Part shown: one piece after another, positions 40,699-52,098 of the stretch
How the letters are laid out: every line of letters begins with the position of its first letter
Numbering within the stretch: the first letter of the stretch is position 1
Assembly: GCA_035606665.1 (NCBI GenBank)
Contig: DATNEY010000021.1
Coordinates: 161,088 to 225,087 of the forward strand
DNA: 64,000 nt
Source: DASUGC01 sp035606665
GTDB taxonomy: Bacteria > Acidobacteriota > Vicinamibacteria > Vicinamibacterales > SCN-69-37
Direction of reading: 5' to 3'
Made by a program: the position numbers and the translations under genes
The notes under the pieces: model-generated
Database searches by the model: none
The model's input: the letters and a program-made list of their open reading frames with translations, nothing else
Told to the model about the DNA's origin: nothing

Positions 40699-43125
40699 AT
40701 GAGTAACCGATCGAACTGGCTGGCCGAGATAGGACAGGACGTCGCCTACGCCCTCAGGATGCTGCGGCGCGCGCCGGCGTTCACGGCTGTCGCGGTCGCG
40801 ACTCTCGCGCTGGGCATCGGCGCCAACACCGCGATCTTCAGCGTCGTCCATGGCGTCGTGCTCCAGGCCCTGCCGTATCGCGAGGCCGGACAGCTGCACC
40901 GCGTCCGCACGCTTTACCCGGACGGCACGCCGTACGCGCTGTCCGCGCCGGACTTCGCGAGCGTCCGTCAGGAGGCGCGGGTGTTCGACCGCGTTGAAGC
41001 CTACAGCGCAACGGGCTTCACGATGATTGGCGTCGGCGAGCCGCAGGAAGTCCAGGCCATCGCGGTCACCGACGGTGTCTTCGAGATGCTCGGGCTGTCC
41101 ACGCGGGAGGGCCGTGCGTTCCGTGCGGAAGAACACAAGCCAGGACGCGGCAACGTGGTCGTCCTCGATTTCGGCTTCTGGACCCGTCAATTCGGCGGCG
41201 CATCAGCACTCGGCCGCACCATTTCGCTGGCGGGCCGGCAATACGAGATCGTCGGCGTCCTTCCCGAAGGCGTTCGATTGCCTACGCGCACCGACATGTA
41301 CGTGCCGATTGAGTACGACAACACCTACGATCCGAACACGGCCACGACTCGTCGAGGCGAGTTCCTGGCCGTTGTCGGCCACGCGAAGGCAGGCGTGGAC
41401 GGGGCGGAGATTGAAACCGATCTCCGCCGTGTCGGCACGGCGCTCCAGACGCAGTTCGCCAATACCAACGCCGGACTCACGTTCACCGGAACACCGCTCC
41501 GCGATCTCATCGTCGGCGACGTGCGGACGCCGCTCATGGTTCTGCTCGGCGCCGTGGGATTCGTCCTGCTCGTCGCGTGCGCCAACGTCGCCAACCTGCT
41601 CTTGGCACGCGGATCGGCCCGTCAGGAAGAGCTGGCGGTTCGTGCGGCACTCGGTGCCAGCCGGCTTCGTGTCTTTCGCCAGCTCATCACCGAGTCCGTC
41701 GTCCTCAGCGTGATAGGCGGTGTCCTGGGGCTCGCACTGGCATATGCCGGGACCCGCGCGCTCGTCGCCGCTCAGCCAGCGGACATCCCGAGGCTTGATG
41801 AAGTCGGCGTGAGTACGACTGTCGTGCTGTTCACGCTGGGGATGTCGATACTGACTGGTCTCGTCTTCGGTCTGATTCCGGCCGTCCAGGCGACCGGCCG
41901 CACGCTGACCGCCGCGATTCGCGAGGGAGGCCGCGGCGGTGGGACAGGCCGCGCCGGTCAGCGGATTCGGGCCGGGCTTGTGGTCGGTGAGATCGCGCTC
42001 GCCGTGATGCTGCTGACGGGTGCCGGTTTGCTCATTCGCAGCTTCATCCAGATCACGCGCGTCGCGGAAGCGTCCGCGGCTGAGAGAACGATGACTTTCA
42101 GATACTCACTACAGGGGGATGCCTACCGCGACATCAATGTCGCTCGCAGCCGGGTGTTGGAGATTGACTCGGCGCTCAAGGCGATTCCGGGCGTGCAGGC
42201 CGTCGCGGCCGCCACGATTCTTCCGCTGAGCACACGGGGCAGCATGATCGGATTCGGTGTCGAAGGCGCGCCGCCTCCGCCGCCGAACGTCAATGCGGAG
42301 ATCGCGGCTGCGAGCATCACGCCCGGCTATTTCGAGGTCGTCGGCGTTGCGCTGCGGCGTGGCCGGATGTTCACGGCGCAGGATCGCGCCGATGCGCCGA
42401 CGGTGGGGCTCATGAACGAAGCCGGCGTGCGCCGATGGTTCGGCGATCAGGATCCGCTGGGGAAGGTCGTCCTGGCCAATCAACGCCGCGTCGAGATCGT
42501 CGGCGTCGTCGCCGACATGCTCGGCCGCGACGTCCGCGAAGCCGGAGCGCCGCAGCTGTTCATTCCGTACGAGCAGCGGCCAACGAGAAGCGTTCGGGTG
42601 GTGCTGCGCGCGGGCGCGGACCCGATGTCAATCGTGCCTGCGGTCCGTTCGGTGCTTCGCGGCATCGATTCGAGCATCGCGATTGGCGGGCTCATGCCGT
42701 TCAGCGACCTTGTCGAGACGTCCGTGTCCCGGCCTCGCTTCTACACGATGTTGCTCGCACTGTTCGCAGGCGTCGCGCTCGCGCTCGCGGCGATCGGTGT
42801 TTTCGGAGTAATGAACTATGCCGTCAGCCAGCGGCTGCGCGAGATCAGCATCCGCATGGCGCTCGGCGCCAGTTCCTCGGGCATGTTGAGGATGATTGTC
42901 GGCCGCGCGCTGACGCTGGCCATCGCTGGTGCCGTCATCGGCGTCGTCGCGTCACTCGCACTGGGCCGCGTCATCCAGAGCCAGCTCTTCGGCGTCAGCG
43001 TATTCGATCCGGCCACGCTGGTGACTGTGATCGTTGTGCTCACCGCGAGCGCAGGCCTCGCGAGCTTCCTCCCGGCTCGGCGTGCTGCGCGAGTCGATCC
43101 GGCGGGCCCGTTGCGTCAGGGGTAG
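40699..43125 (+). CDS. ADOP-type orphan ABC permease (MacB/FtsX domains)
   Basis: The 808-residue protein has the duplicated architecture of acidobacterial orphan permeases: a first helix (FTAVAVATLALGIGANTAIFSVV), a MacB-type periplasmic domain, an FtsX transmembrane domain (LLGAVGFVLLVACANVANLLLARG, AVRAALGASRLRV), then a second periplasmic and FtsX set (SIRMALGASSSGM). There is no ATPase gene next to it. MacB-like permeases work as mechanotransmitters for export or envelope processes. The partner ATPase must be encoded elsewhere. Confidence 0.9.
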   Translation: MSNRSNWLAEIGQDVAYALRMLRRAPAFTAVAVATLALGIGANTAIFSVVHGVVLQALPYREAGQLHRVRTLYPDGTPYALSAPDFASVRQEARVFDRVEAYSATGFTMIGVGEPQEVQAIAVTDGVFEMLGLSTREGRAFRAEEHKPGRGNVVVLDFGFWTRQFGGASALGRTISLAGRQYEIVGVLPEGVRLPTRTDMYVPIEYDNTYDPNTATTRRGEFLAVVGHAKAGVDGAEIETDLRRVGTALQTQFANTNAGLTFTGTPLRDLIVGDVRTPLMVLLGAVGFVLLVACANVANLLLARGSARQEELAVRAALGASRLRVFRQLITESVVLSVIGGVLGLALAYAGTRALVAAQPADIPRLDEVGVSTTVVLFTLGMSILTGLVFGLIPAVQATGRTLTAAIREGGRGGGTGRAGQRIRAGLVVGEIALAVMLLTGAGLLIRSFIQITRVAEASAAERTMTFRYSLQGDAYRDINVARSRVLEIDSALKAIPGVQAVAAATILPLSTRGSMIGFGVEGAPPPPPNVNAEIAAASITPGYFEVVGVALRRGRMFTAQDRADAPTVGLMNEAGVRRWFGDQDPLGKVVLANQRRVEIVGVVADMLGRDVREAGAPQLFIPYEQRPTRSVRVVLRAGADPMSIVPAVRSVLRGIDSSIAIGGLMPFSDLVETSVSRPRFYTMLLALFAGVALALAAIGVFGVMNYAVSQRLREISIRMALGASSSGMLRMIVGRALTLAIAGAVIGVVASLALGRVIQSQLFGVSVFDPATLVTVIVVLTASAGLASFLPARRAARVDPAGPLRQG

Positions 43126-43131
43126 GTTGTT

Positions 43132-43154
43132 TTCGAACTTCGAACTTCGAACTT
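43132..43154. repeat. TTCGAACTT repeat at a convergent junction
   Basis: TTCGAACTTCGAACTTCGAA plus CTT (43132-43154) is three copies of a heptamer, and each TTCGAA is itself a palindrome. It sits in the 32-base gap between the ADOP permease and kinase genes. It belongs to the same family as 8692-8719 and 27519-27602. Confidence 0.85.
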
Positions 43155-43157
43155 GAT

Positions 43158-45815
<2,658 letters not shown>

Positions 45816-45839
45816 CTTAACAAGGCGGCGCGTGTTTCC

Positions 45840-48347
45840 TTAGTCTGCCCTCAGCGCGATCACGGCATCGACACGTGCCGCGCGCCAGGAGGGCCACGCG
45901 GCGGCTAGTGCGGCCGTGGCCCACAGCGTTGCGATGGGCATCGCGAGACTCCAGAACTGCAGCGGCGTCACGCCGAACAGAAAGGTCTCGACGAAGCGGG
46001 AGAGATACAGGCCGCCGCCAAGGCCCAGCGCAGTTCCGGCGAGGACGGTCACTCCGGCCTGGGAGAGGACCAGTCGAGCCAGCGCTACGGGACCGCAGCC
46101 GAGCGCAGCGCGAATCCCGAGCTCGCGCGTCCGCTGAATGGTCAGATAACTGAGCACGCCGTAGAGCCCGACCAGCGCCAGAAGCAAACCAACCACCCCG
46201 AAGAAACCGGACAGTCGCGCGAGGAGCCGTTCCTTGAGCAATGTACCGTCCACGACGGCATCCTGCGTCTGCGTCGACGACACGCGGAACGGGGAGGCGC
46301 CCGCCTTGACCTCGTCGCGCAGCCGGACGCCCATCGCCACGACATCACCGGACACGCGCGCCTGCACCGTGCCCGTAGTTTGCAGCATCATTGGCAGATA
46401 GATCGTCGGCTCTGATGGCTTGCGAACGTCGTACCTCGTATCTGCCACGACTCCAATGATTTCCTGCTGCGGGCCGGTGTCGTCGAACTTGGCGGTGATG
46501 ATGCGGCCGACCGCGGCCTCGCTGCCGAAATAGGATTTCGCGAATGTCTCGCTGACGACGATCGCCGCAGGATTCCTTCTTGGGAGATCCGCCCGCTCGA
46601 ATGCGCGGCCCGAGAGCACCGGGATCTGCAGCGTCTCGAAGTACTTATCGACGACCGGCTGCATCGTCACTTCGACCCGTTCACGTCCTGAAGCGGGTAG
46701 ATCGAACGTGTGCGTCCAGGCTCGGCCAAGCGCGTTGAACGCGGCGGCGCTGGCCGACTGCACGCCGGGCACCGTCCTGATGCGATCCAGCATTTCCAGC
46801 AACGCGGTGCGTCGTGCAGCCGGATCCATGCGTGACGTCGTCTCCAGATTGAGCAGCAGCACGTTCGAAGTCGCGAAGCCGGGATTCACGCGATCCAACT
46901 CGGCCAGTGAGAGCACGAGCAGCGTGCCGACCATCAGCACCGCCAGGCTGAACGCCACCTGAAGGGCGACGATCGGACGCATCGCGGACGCGCGAATGCC
47001 GGCACGCGCGCTGCCGGTCTTGAGCGATGTCATCGGGGACGCCGCCGATGCGCGGAGCGCCGGCGCAAGGCCGAACAGACACGTGACACCGAGGGCGATG
47101 AGGCTAGTGAACAGAACGACGCGCCAGTCCGGACGAAGATTGAGTGAAATCGGATCGTCGGTCGAGGACAGCATCCCAACGAGCGCCGGCGACATCGCCA
47201 TCGCGAAGATGATGGCGAGCCCGCAGGCGCAGAGCGCGAGCACGGCGCTTTCGACCAGCACCTGTTGAATGAGCCGGTACCTTGCGGCGCCGATCGACAG
47301 GCGCAGCGCCATCTCTCTTTCGCGTGACGCCGTTCGCGCGAGTAGCAGGTTGGCGATGTTCGATCCGGCAATGAGCAGGATCAGGCCGGCAATCGCCGCA
47401 AGGATCCACAACGGCCGCCCGAACTCTCTTCTCAGTGGCGACGGGCCGTTGACGGCGGACCGGACGTACAGTGGCGTGTTGGCGAAGCGATCGATGTCTT
47501 CGCGGCTGCGCCCGGCGCCCATCTGCTGCGCCCAGTCGCTTCGCACGGTTGTGAACGTCGTGTGCAGTACGGCGTTTGCAGTGTCGAGTGTTACGCCGGG
47601 ATTCAGGCGTCCCATGATCCGGAACCAGCCGAACTGGCGGTTTCCGAATGCACGCGGGTTGTAGGTGCTGTACGGCAGCCAGACGTCCGTCGGCCGCCCG
47701 GGCTCGACGCCGGTGAATGTTGAAGACGTTACGCCGACAATCTGAAACGGCTTGTCCTCCAGCGTGAACGAACGGCCGAGGACGGCGGCATCGCCGCCGA
47801 ATCGCCGGAGCCAATAGCGGTGGCTGATCACCGCCACGCGTTCCGTCACCGGCTGCCGGTCGTCGTCCATGGTGAACAACCGTCCCTGGATCGGATCGAC
47901 GCCGAGCCGCGCGAACGCATCGCCGGAGACGAATTGCGTTCGGACCTCTTCTTTCTCACGGGAGGATCCATTGGTATTGATGATGACCGGGCGAACGACC
48001 TGCGTGCTCATCGCGAACAGGGCAGCGTGGTTTCGCGCGGCGTCGCGCAGCGCCACGAAGATCGGGTCGTTGAACGTGTCGCTTTCGGGCCGCTCCGGGG
48101 AGTAAGTCGGGAACGCGAGAGAGATCAGCCGGCCCGGGTCACGAACCGGCAGCGGCCTGAGGATCAGCGCGTTCACGAGCGTGATCGCCGTGAGGCAGGC
48201 GCCGAGCGCGAGCGCCAGTGACACGGCGGCGCCGAGCGAGACGACAGGGTTCTTGCGGAGATTTCGGACACCGACCGCCACGTCGCGCGCAAGCGAGTCG
48301 AGGAGGAATCGAATGGCTTGAGTCATGGCGGCCGGATATTGCGTCAT
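45840..48347 (-). CDS. ADOP-type orphan ABC permease (second copy)
   Basis: The 835-residue protein has the same MacB/FtsX duplication as the gene at 40699 but only distant identity: NPVVSLGAAVSLALALGACLTAITLVNALIL, AGSNIANLLLARTASREREMALRLSIGAARYRL and ELGIRAALGCGPVAL. No ATPase is adjacent. Either ATG 48347 or ATG 48326 (seven codons later) could be the start; neither has a good Shine-Dalgarno. It is divergent from imuA, with a 69-base gap, and 24 bases upstream of the kinase gene. Confidence 0.9.
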   Translation of the reverse strand: MTQYPAAMTQAIRFLLDSLARDVAVGVRNLRKNPVVSLGAAVSLALALGACLTAITLVNALILRPLPVRDPGRLISLAFPTYSPERPESDTFNDPIFVALRDAARNHAALFAMSTQVVRPVIINTNGSSREKEEVRTQFVSGDAFARLGVDPIQGRLFTMDDDRQPVTERVAVISHRYWLRRFGGDAAVLGRSFTLEDKPFQIVGVTSSTFTGVEPGRPTDVWLPYSTYNPRAFGNRQFGWFRIMGRLNPGVTLDTANAVLHTTFTTVRSDWAQQMGAGRSREDIDRFANTPLYVRSAVNGPSPLRREFGRPLWILAAIAGLILLIAGSNIANLLLARTASREREMALRLSIGAARYRLIQQVLVESAVLALCACGLAIIFAMAMSPALVGMLSSTDDPISLNLRPDWRVVLFTSLIALGVTCLFGLAPALRASAASPMTSLKTGSARAGIRASAMRPIVALQVAFSLAVLMVGTLLVLSLAELDRVNPGFATSNVLLLNLETTSRMDPAARRTALLEMLDRIRTVPGVQSASAAAFNALGRAWTHTFDLPASGRERVEVTMQPVVDKYFETLQIPVLSGRAFERADLPRRNPAAIVVSETFAKSYFGSEAAVGRIITAKFDDTGPQQEIIGVVADTRYDVRKPSEPTIYLPMMLQTTGTVQARVSGDVVAMGVRLRDEVKAGASPFRVSSTQTQDAVVDGTLLKERLLARLSGFFGVVGLLLALVGLYGVLSYLTIQRTRELGIRAALGCGPVALARLVLSQAGVTVLAGTALGLGGGLYLSRFVETFLFGVTPLQFWSLAMPIATLWATAALAAAWPSWRAARVDAVIALRAD

Positions 48348-48388
48348 TACGCGGCCGGGTTGCGCGAGTTAACGCGCCTGATCTATCC

Positions 48389-48404
48389 TTCGCCAGAAGG
48401 CGAA
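48389..48404. promoter_or_regulatory. Palindrome 12 bases upstream of imuA
   Basis: TTCGCC (48389-48394) and GGCGAA (48399-48404) are exact inverted copies around AGAA, ending 12 bases before ATG 48417. In many bacteria the mutasome genes are SOS-controlled, so this could be a LexA-type operator for this lineage; the sequence does not match the E. coli or Gram-positive LexA box. Confidence 0.4.
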
Positions 48405-48416
48405 AATTAAGCGAAA

Positions 48417-49163
48417 ATGCAGTCCGCCACTTTGACCCGGCTTGAATCCCTCCTGGCTGCCAGGAAACTCGACTCGACCCTGGCCCGCAAGGATGCCGAG
48501 GCCGCCGCAACTGTAGTTACCACAGGCATAAGCTCTTTGGATTCATCACTTAGCGGCGGCTGGCGGCAGGGTGAAATCTCCGAAATCCTGGGCACGGCTT
48601 CAACCGGCCGGGCGAGCGTCCTCTGCGCAACTCTGGCTGCGGCCACCGCGCGTGGGGAACTCGTCGGGTTGGTCGATGCCTTCGATCGGGTGGACCCCAT
48701 CACGGCGGCGGCGAGCGGCGTCGATCTCTCGCGCGTGCTCTGGGTCCGTGGCCCGTCTCTCACGCCGACTGTGACGTCCTCACGGCGCGACACGCTCGTC
48801 GAAGCCGCGGTCATGCGCGCCATCCGCGCCTGCGATCTGATCATCCGCGCCGGCGGCTTCGGCGTCGTCGCGCTCGATCTCGCCGGCGCGCCCCAACGCG
48901 CGTTGCGCGAACTGGCCGAGTCCACCTGGATGCGACTCGCGCACGCGATCGCAGGACAGTCGACGGTGTGCCTGCTCGTCGGCGAACACCCCATGGGCCG
49001 CAGCGCCCGTGGCGTGTCCGTGAAGCTGACTTCGTCAAGACGCTGGAGCGGCAACAGCCCGCAGAGCCGGCGCTTCGCGGGCTTCGAGATCAGCGCGGAC
49101 TTGCAACAGGCGCGACGTGTCGCTGCGCCTGTGCGGACATGGTCGCTGCGTGCGGCGGGTTAA
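48417..49163 (+). CDS. imuA: Mutasome protein ImuA (RecA-like)
   Basis: ImuA works with ImuB and DnaE2 in damage-induced mutagenesis. The 248-residue protein has a RecA-like core: TGISSLDSSLSGGWRQGEISEILG, a Walker-A-like region degenerate to GTASTGRAS, and strands LVGLVDAFDRVDP and FGVVALDLAG, followed by CLLVGEHPMG. It is encoded ahead of imuB with a 61-base gap. It is divergent from the second ADOP gene. A 16-base palindrome precedes it. Confidence 0.85.
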   Translation: MQSATLTRLESLLAARKLDSTLARKDAEAAATVVTTGISSLDSSLSGGWRQGEISEILGTASTGRASVLCATLAAATARGELVGLVDAFDRVDPITAAASGVDLSRVLWVRGPSLTPTVTSSRRDTLVEAAVMRAIRACDLIIRAGGFGVVALDLAGAPQRALRELAESTWMRLAHAIAGQSTVCLLVGEHPMGRSARGVSVKLTSSRRWSGNSPQSRRFAGFEISADLQQARRVAAPVRTWSLRAAG

Positions 49164-49169
49164 GGAAAA

Positions 49170-49217
49170 TTCACATGAAGACTGAAGGCATGAAGCTTCA
49201 CAACCTTCAAGCCTTAA
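49170..49217. repeat. TTCACATGAAG-type repeat between imuA and imuB
   Basis: The gap carries TTCACATGAAG (49170-49180), GAAGGC and its partner GCCTT, and GAAGCTTCA. TTCACATGAAG recurs exactly at 52000-52010 upstream of dnaE2, with its inverted copy at 52067-52077. The shared word connects the two mutasome transcription units. Confidence 0.65.
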
Positions 49218-49224
49218 GCGCCAA

Positions 49225-50646
49225 ATGATCTGCTGTCTTGTCTCTGACACCGTCGCCAAGCCAGGTGTTCTGTCCGAGATCGCGCGCGCCTGCTCGCCTC
49301 GGATCGAATCGCACGGCGATCGTGCGGTGGTCTTTGACGCGAGCGGACTCGAGCGCGTGATCGGGACCTCGCGCCAGATCGCCAGCGAAGTCGCCGCGCT
49401 CGCTGTCGAGCAGGGGCTGATGGTTCGCATCGCGCTTGCGCCCTCGACGGTCGCAGCCTGGCTCATGGCCCACGCCCGCATCGGCCAGACCGTCATCGAA
49501 CCCACGCGCATGCTCGCGATGCTGGGTGAGCTTCCGCTTTCCGCGCTCGCGACGCTGCCTGGCCGAAATCACCAGATCACCAAATCACCAAATCACCAAA
49601 TTCCAAGTAACGCCCTCAATGCTTTTGATCGCTGGGGTTTGAGAACCCTTTCCCAGGTCGCCAAACTCCCACGCGCCGACGTACACGCGCGTCTCGGCGA
49701 GGAAGGCGTGCGTCTCCATATGGCCTCGCGTGGCGAAGACGTGTCGCCGATGGTGCCCGCCGGCGCCGCCGCTGAGTTCCTCGAGCGCATCGTCCTCGAG
49801 TGGCCTATCGAAGGGCTCGAGCCGCTCGCGTTCGTGCTCGCGCGTCTCTGTGATGCGCTGTCTGTTTCCCTGGAGCGCGCCGATCGCGGCGCCGTCACGC
49901 TCACGACGCGTCTCAAGCTCGTCGATAAGACGATGCACGAGCGGGTGCTGAATCTGCCGGCGCCGATGCGCGATCCGAAGGTGCTGCGGACGCTAATCGT
50001 GCTCGACCTCGAATCCAATCCGCCCGCTGCCGGCATTGACGAGGTGACGATCGAAGTCGGTGTCGTTCCCGGCCGCATCGTCCAGGGTTCGCTCCTCGAG
50101 CGCGCGCTTCCGTCGCCGGAGCAGCTCGCGACGCTGACGGCGCGTCTGCGCGCGTTGGCAGGGGAGGCCAGAGTCGGTGCGCCGCTCCTGCTCGATACGC
50201 ACGACGAGCGCCCGGTCGCGCAAGCGACATTCACAGGTTCTCAGGTTCTCGGGTCTTCAGGTGCTCAGGTTCGCAGGTCCTCAGGTTCTGTAAATGGGAG
50301 GTCGAATTCAGAAAGCCTGAACCCGAGCACCCGTGAACCTGAGGACCCGAGGACCCGAGCACCTGAGAACCCGACTGTCCTTCGTCGCTTCCGGCTCCCT
50401 GTCCCCGCAAAAGTCATCGTGGAACGCGGCGGCCCCGTGCGTCTCGTACCGGCGTCCTCCGCCATTCCCTCCGGCAACATCGTCAATCGTGCCGGCCCGT
50501 GGCGGTCGTCCGGCCGCTGGTGGTCGGCGGACAAATCCAGATGGGATCGCGACGAGTGGGACGTGGAGCTCGCGAACGGTGCGTGTTATCGCCTAGCGCG
50601 CGATCGTGAGACAGGGCAATGGGAGATCGAAGGGGAGATGGATTGA
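49225..50646 (+). CDS. imuB: Mutasome Y-family polymerase-like protein ImuB with two repeat-encoded insertions
   Basis: ImuB is a catalytically inactive Y-family polymerase that bridges ImuA, DnaE2 and the beta clamp. The 473-residue protein begins ICCLVSDTVAKPGVLSEIARACSP and keeps the palm/finger-like start. Two insertions break the text: about residues 113-127 (NHQITKSPNHQIPSN) from an AAATCACC array, and about 335-386 (GSQVLGSSGAQV and NPSTREPEDPRT) from a GGTTCTCA array. Both keep the frame. The C-terminal part (RRFRLPVPAKVIVERGGP) resumes the family text. It lies 61 bases after imuA. Confidence 0.82.
   Translation: MICCLVSDTVAKPGVLSEIARACSPRIESHGDRAVVFDASGLERVIGTSRQIASEVAALAVEQGLMVRIALAPSTVAAWLMAHARIGQTVIEPTRMLAMLGELPLSALATLPGRNHQITKSPNHQIPSNALNAFDRWGLRTLSQVAKLPRADVHARLGEEGVRLHMASRGEDVSPMVPAGAAAEFLERIVLEWPIEGLEPLAFVLARLCDALSVSLERADRGAVTLTTRLKLVDKTMHERVLNLPAPMRDPKVLRTLIVLDLESNPPAAGIDEVTIEVGVVPGRIVQGSLLERALPSPEQLATLTARLRALAGEARVGAPLLLDTHDERPVAQATFTGSQVLGSSGAQVRRSSGSVNGRSNSESLNPSTREPEDPRTRAPENPTVLRRFRLPVPAKVIVERGGPVRLVPASSAIPSGNIVNRAGPWRSSGRWWSADKSRWDRDEWDVELANGACYRLARDRETGQWEIEGEMD
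49563..49609. repeat. AAATCACC array inside imuB
   Basis: Four copies of an ATCACCAA(A)-type octamer lie in the imuB frame and encode about 15 residues. Bases 49565-49588 are identical to 25968-25991, a hairpin arm between two unrelated convergent genes. Confidence 0.9.
50231..50383. repeat. GGTTCTCA array and inverted arm inside imuB
   Basis: The left arm (about 50233-50290) is seven degenerate octamers of GGTTCTCA type. A 25-base spacer is followed by the right arm (about 50320-50383), with units CCTGAGGA and CCCGAGCA that are the inverted copy. It codes for about 50 residues in frame. GGTCCTCAGGTTCT at 50276-50289 recurs exactly at 54836-54849 in dnaE2. Confidence 0.9.
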
Positions 50647-50654
50647 CTCATGCA

Positions 50655-50687
50655 GCACTCCGCACTCCGCACCCCGCACTCCGCACT
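50655..50687. repeat. GCACTCC direct repeats at a convergent junction
   Basis: Four or five heptamers of the form GCACTCC fill the gap between imuB and the cytochrome gene and run to its stop codon. Bases 50657-50672 are the exact reverse complement of 12651-12666. No inverted arm is present at this site. Confidence 0.75.
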
Positions 50688-51966
50688 ATTTGATCTTCCG
50701 TGCCGGCTCCAGGATGTTGGTGAGTCCCGTGACCTTGCCGGACGCGTCTCTGACGAATTCGATGCGCTCGACTGCGCCCTGACAGAAGTAAACGCGGCGG
50801 TTCTCGGTGACGAGCTCGCACCCGTCGTCTTTGCTGAATTTCACCATGAATTTGCCGTTCTCGATGGCGATGTCGAATTGAAAACCGTCCTCGGCGCGAT
50901 ATGTCCCGACTGTGTCTTTAAGCTCGGCCAGAGGCGTGCTGACCAGCTTGATCTCAGGCGGTTTGTTGTATTGCCCAAGCGGGTGCTCGTTCTCGCAGAT
51001 CACGCACTTCGTCGGCTTGTCGATGTTGTCGATGACGTGCTTCACCTTCGGCAGTGCGCGCAGATAAGCGAACAGCGCGTCGAGATCTTCGTCGTTCAGA
51101 TTCCTGAACACGGTCCACGGCATCAACGGACTGAGCTCGCGGCCGCGCGCTTTGCCTGTGCGCATCACTTCGCGGAAGAACGCCGCGTCATAGTGAGTGA
51201 TGCCCGAGTCATCGCTCGTGATGTTCGCGCTGTAGGTCTTCAGGTCACCGCGTTCGATGAGATTGCCACCGCCGTAGAGCCCGGGATTCTTCGGCGTGTG
51301 CCACGACGTATGGCAGCCGCTGCAGTCAGCGAGCCAGGCGAGGCGTCGCCCGCGCTCGACGACGTCAGTCACCGGCGGTCCCGGCGGCGCCGGCAGCGTG
51401 AGCGGCTCGGGAACTTCGAGATCTTTTACTTCCTTTTCAGTCAGCGTTGTCCTCGGCAGCGGGTTGCGAATCGGTTTCAGCGATCGCAGATATGCCACGA
51501 TGGCCTCGACGTCCTCGTCCGGCAGCGTTCGGAAGGATGCGTACCACATCTGCCGGTGCAGCACGCGGCCATCGTGGCTGATGCCTTCACGGATCGCGCG
51601 AATCAGCATGTCGTCGGTCCACGTGCCGGTGCCGGTTTCCTTATCCGGCGTCAGATTCGGCGCCGTCAACCCCGCCCGCCACACGTAGCCCGCGCCCTTC
51701 GTCGCCAGAATCGGCGGCGCGCCCGGCTTCTTCCAGTCGCGTTCCGAGTGACACACGAAGCACTGCAGCAGACCTTCGGACAGATACTTCCCGCGTTCGA
51801 CGCGTTCGGGCGTGCGCGGAACAGTGATGTCCCTCAGCGCCCGCGCCGTGAACACCTTCGGCCGCTCGGGAGTTGGCGTGGGTGCCGGCGTCTCTTCCTT
51901 CCGCGCACAGACAGCAGTCGCGAGAACTGCAACAGCGACAACGAGATACCGGCGGCCTGCGAGCAT
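50686..51966 (-). CDS. Dihaem cytochrome c protein with a third Cys-rich motif
   Basis: The 426-residue protein starts with a signal sequence (LVVAVAVLATAV) and has two class I cytochrome c domains: CFVCH (C69, C72, H73) and CSGCH (C215, C218, H219), with likely distal Met in the MPW-type LSPLMPWTVF. A third motif, C321-X2-C324-X3-H328 (CVICENEH), is not a haem motif and may bind zinc or iron. A C-terminal domain of about 90 residues follows. It would act as a periplasmic electron carrier. It separates imuAB from dnaE2 on the opposite strand. Confidence 0.85.
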   Translation of the reverse strand: MLAGRRYLVVAVAVLATAVCARKEETPAPTPTPERPKVFTARALRDITVPRTPERVERGKYLSEGLLQCFVCHSERDWKKPGAPPILATKGAGYVWRAGLTAPNLTPDKETGTGTWTDDMLIRAIREGISHDGRVLHRQMWYASFRTLPDEDVEAIVAYLRSLKPIRNPLPRTTLTEKEVKDLEVPEPLTLPAPPGPPVTDVVERGRRLAWLADCSGCHTSWHTPKNPGLYGGGNLIERGDLKTYSANITSDDSGITHYDAAFFREVMRTGKARGRELSPLMPWTVFRNLNDEDLDALFAYLRALPKVKHVIDNIDKPTKCVICENEHPLGQYNKPPEIKLVSTPLAELKDTVGTYRAEDGFQFDIAIENGKFMVKFSKDDGCELVTENRRVYFCQGAVERIEFVRDASGKVTGLTNILEPARKIK

Positions 51967-51999
51967 GGGCTGGATTTTAGCTGGATTAGAGCAAGGGCT

Positions 52000-52077
52000 T
52001 TCACATGAAGCAGTGAAGCAACTGAAGGGTTTGGTTCTGAAAAGCTGTTCTTCATTTTCTTCACTGCTTCATGTGAA
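52000..52077. repeat. 19-base perfect inverted repeat upstream of dnaE2
   Basis: The arms 52000-52018 (TTCACATGAAGCAGTGAAG) and 52059-52077 are exact reverse complements, with a 40-base loop that contains more short GAAG/CTTC words. It ends 21 bases before GTG 52099 and lies in the 132-base gap between the divergent cytochrome and dnaE2 genes. Confidence 0.92.
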
Positions 52078-52098
52078 TTCCTTGGCGGGTAATGCAGC

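Noticed and set aside
48389..48404. A confirmed LexA box at imuA
   Set aside because: The palindrome does not match the known proteobacterial or Gram-positive LexA consensus, so it is listed only as a candidate site.
52000..52077. Retron msr-msd or group II intron structure upstream of dnaE2
   Set aside because: No reverse transcriptase or intron domain is present anywhere in the window, and the simple hairpin matches the repeat class seen elsewhere.
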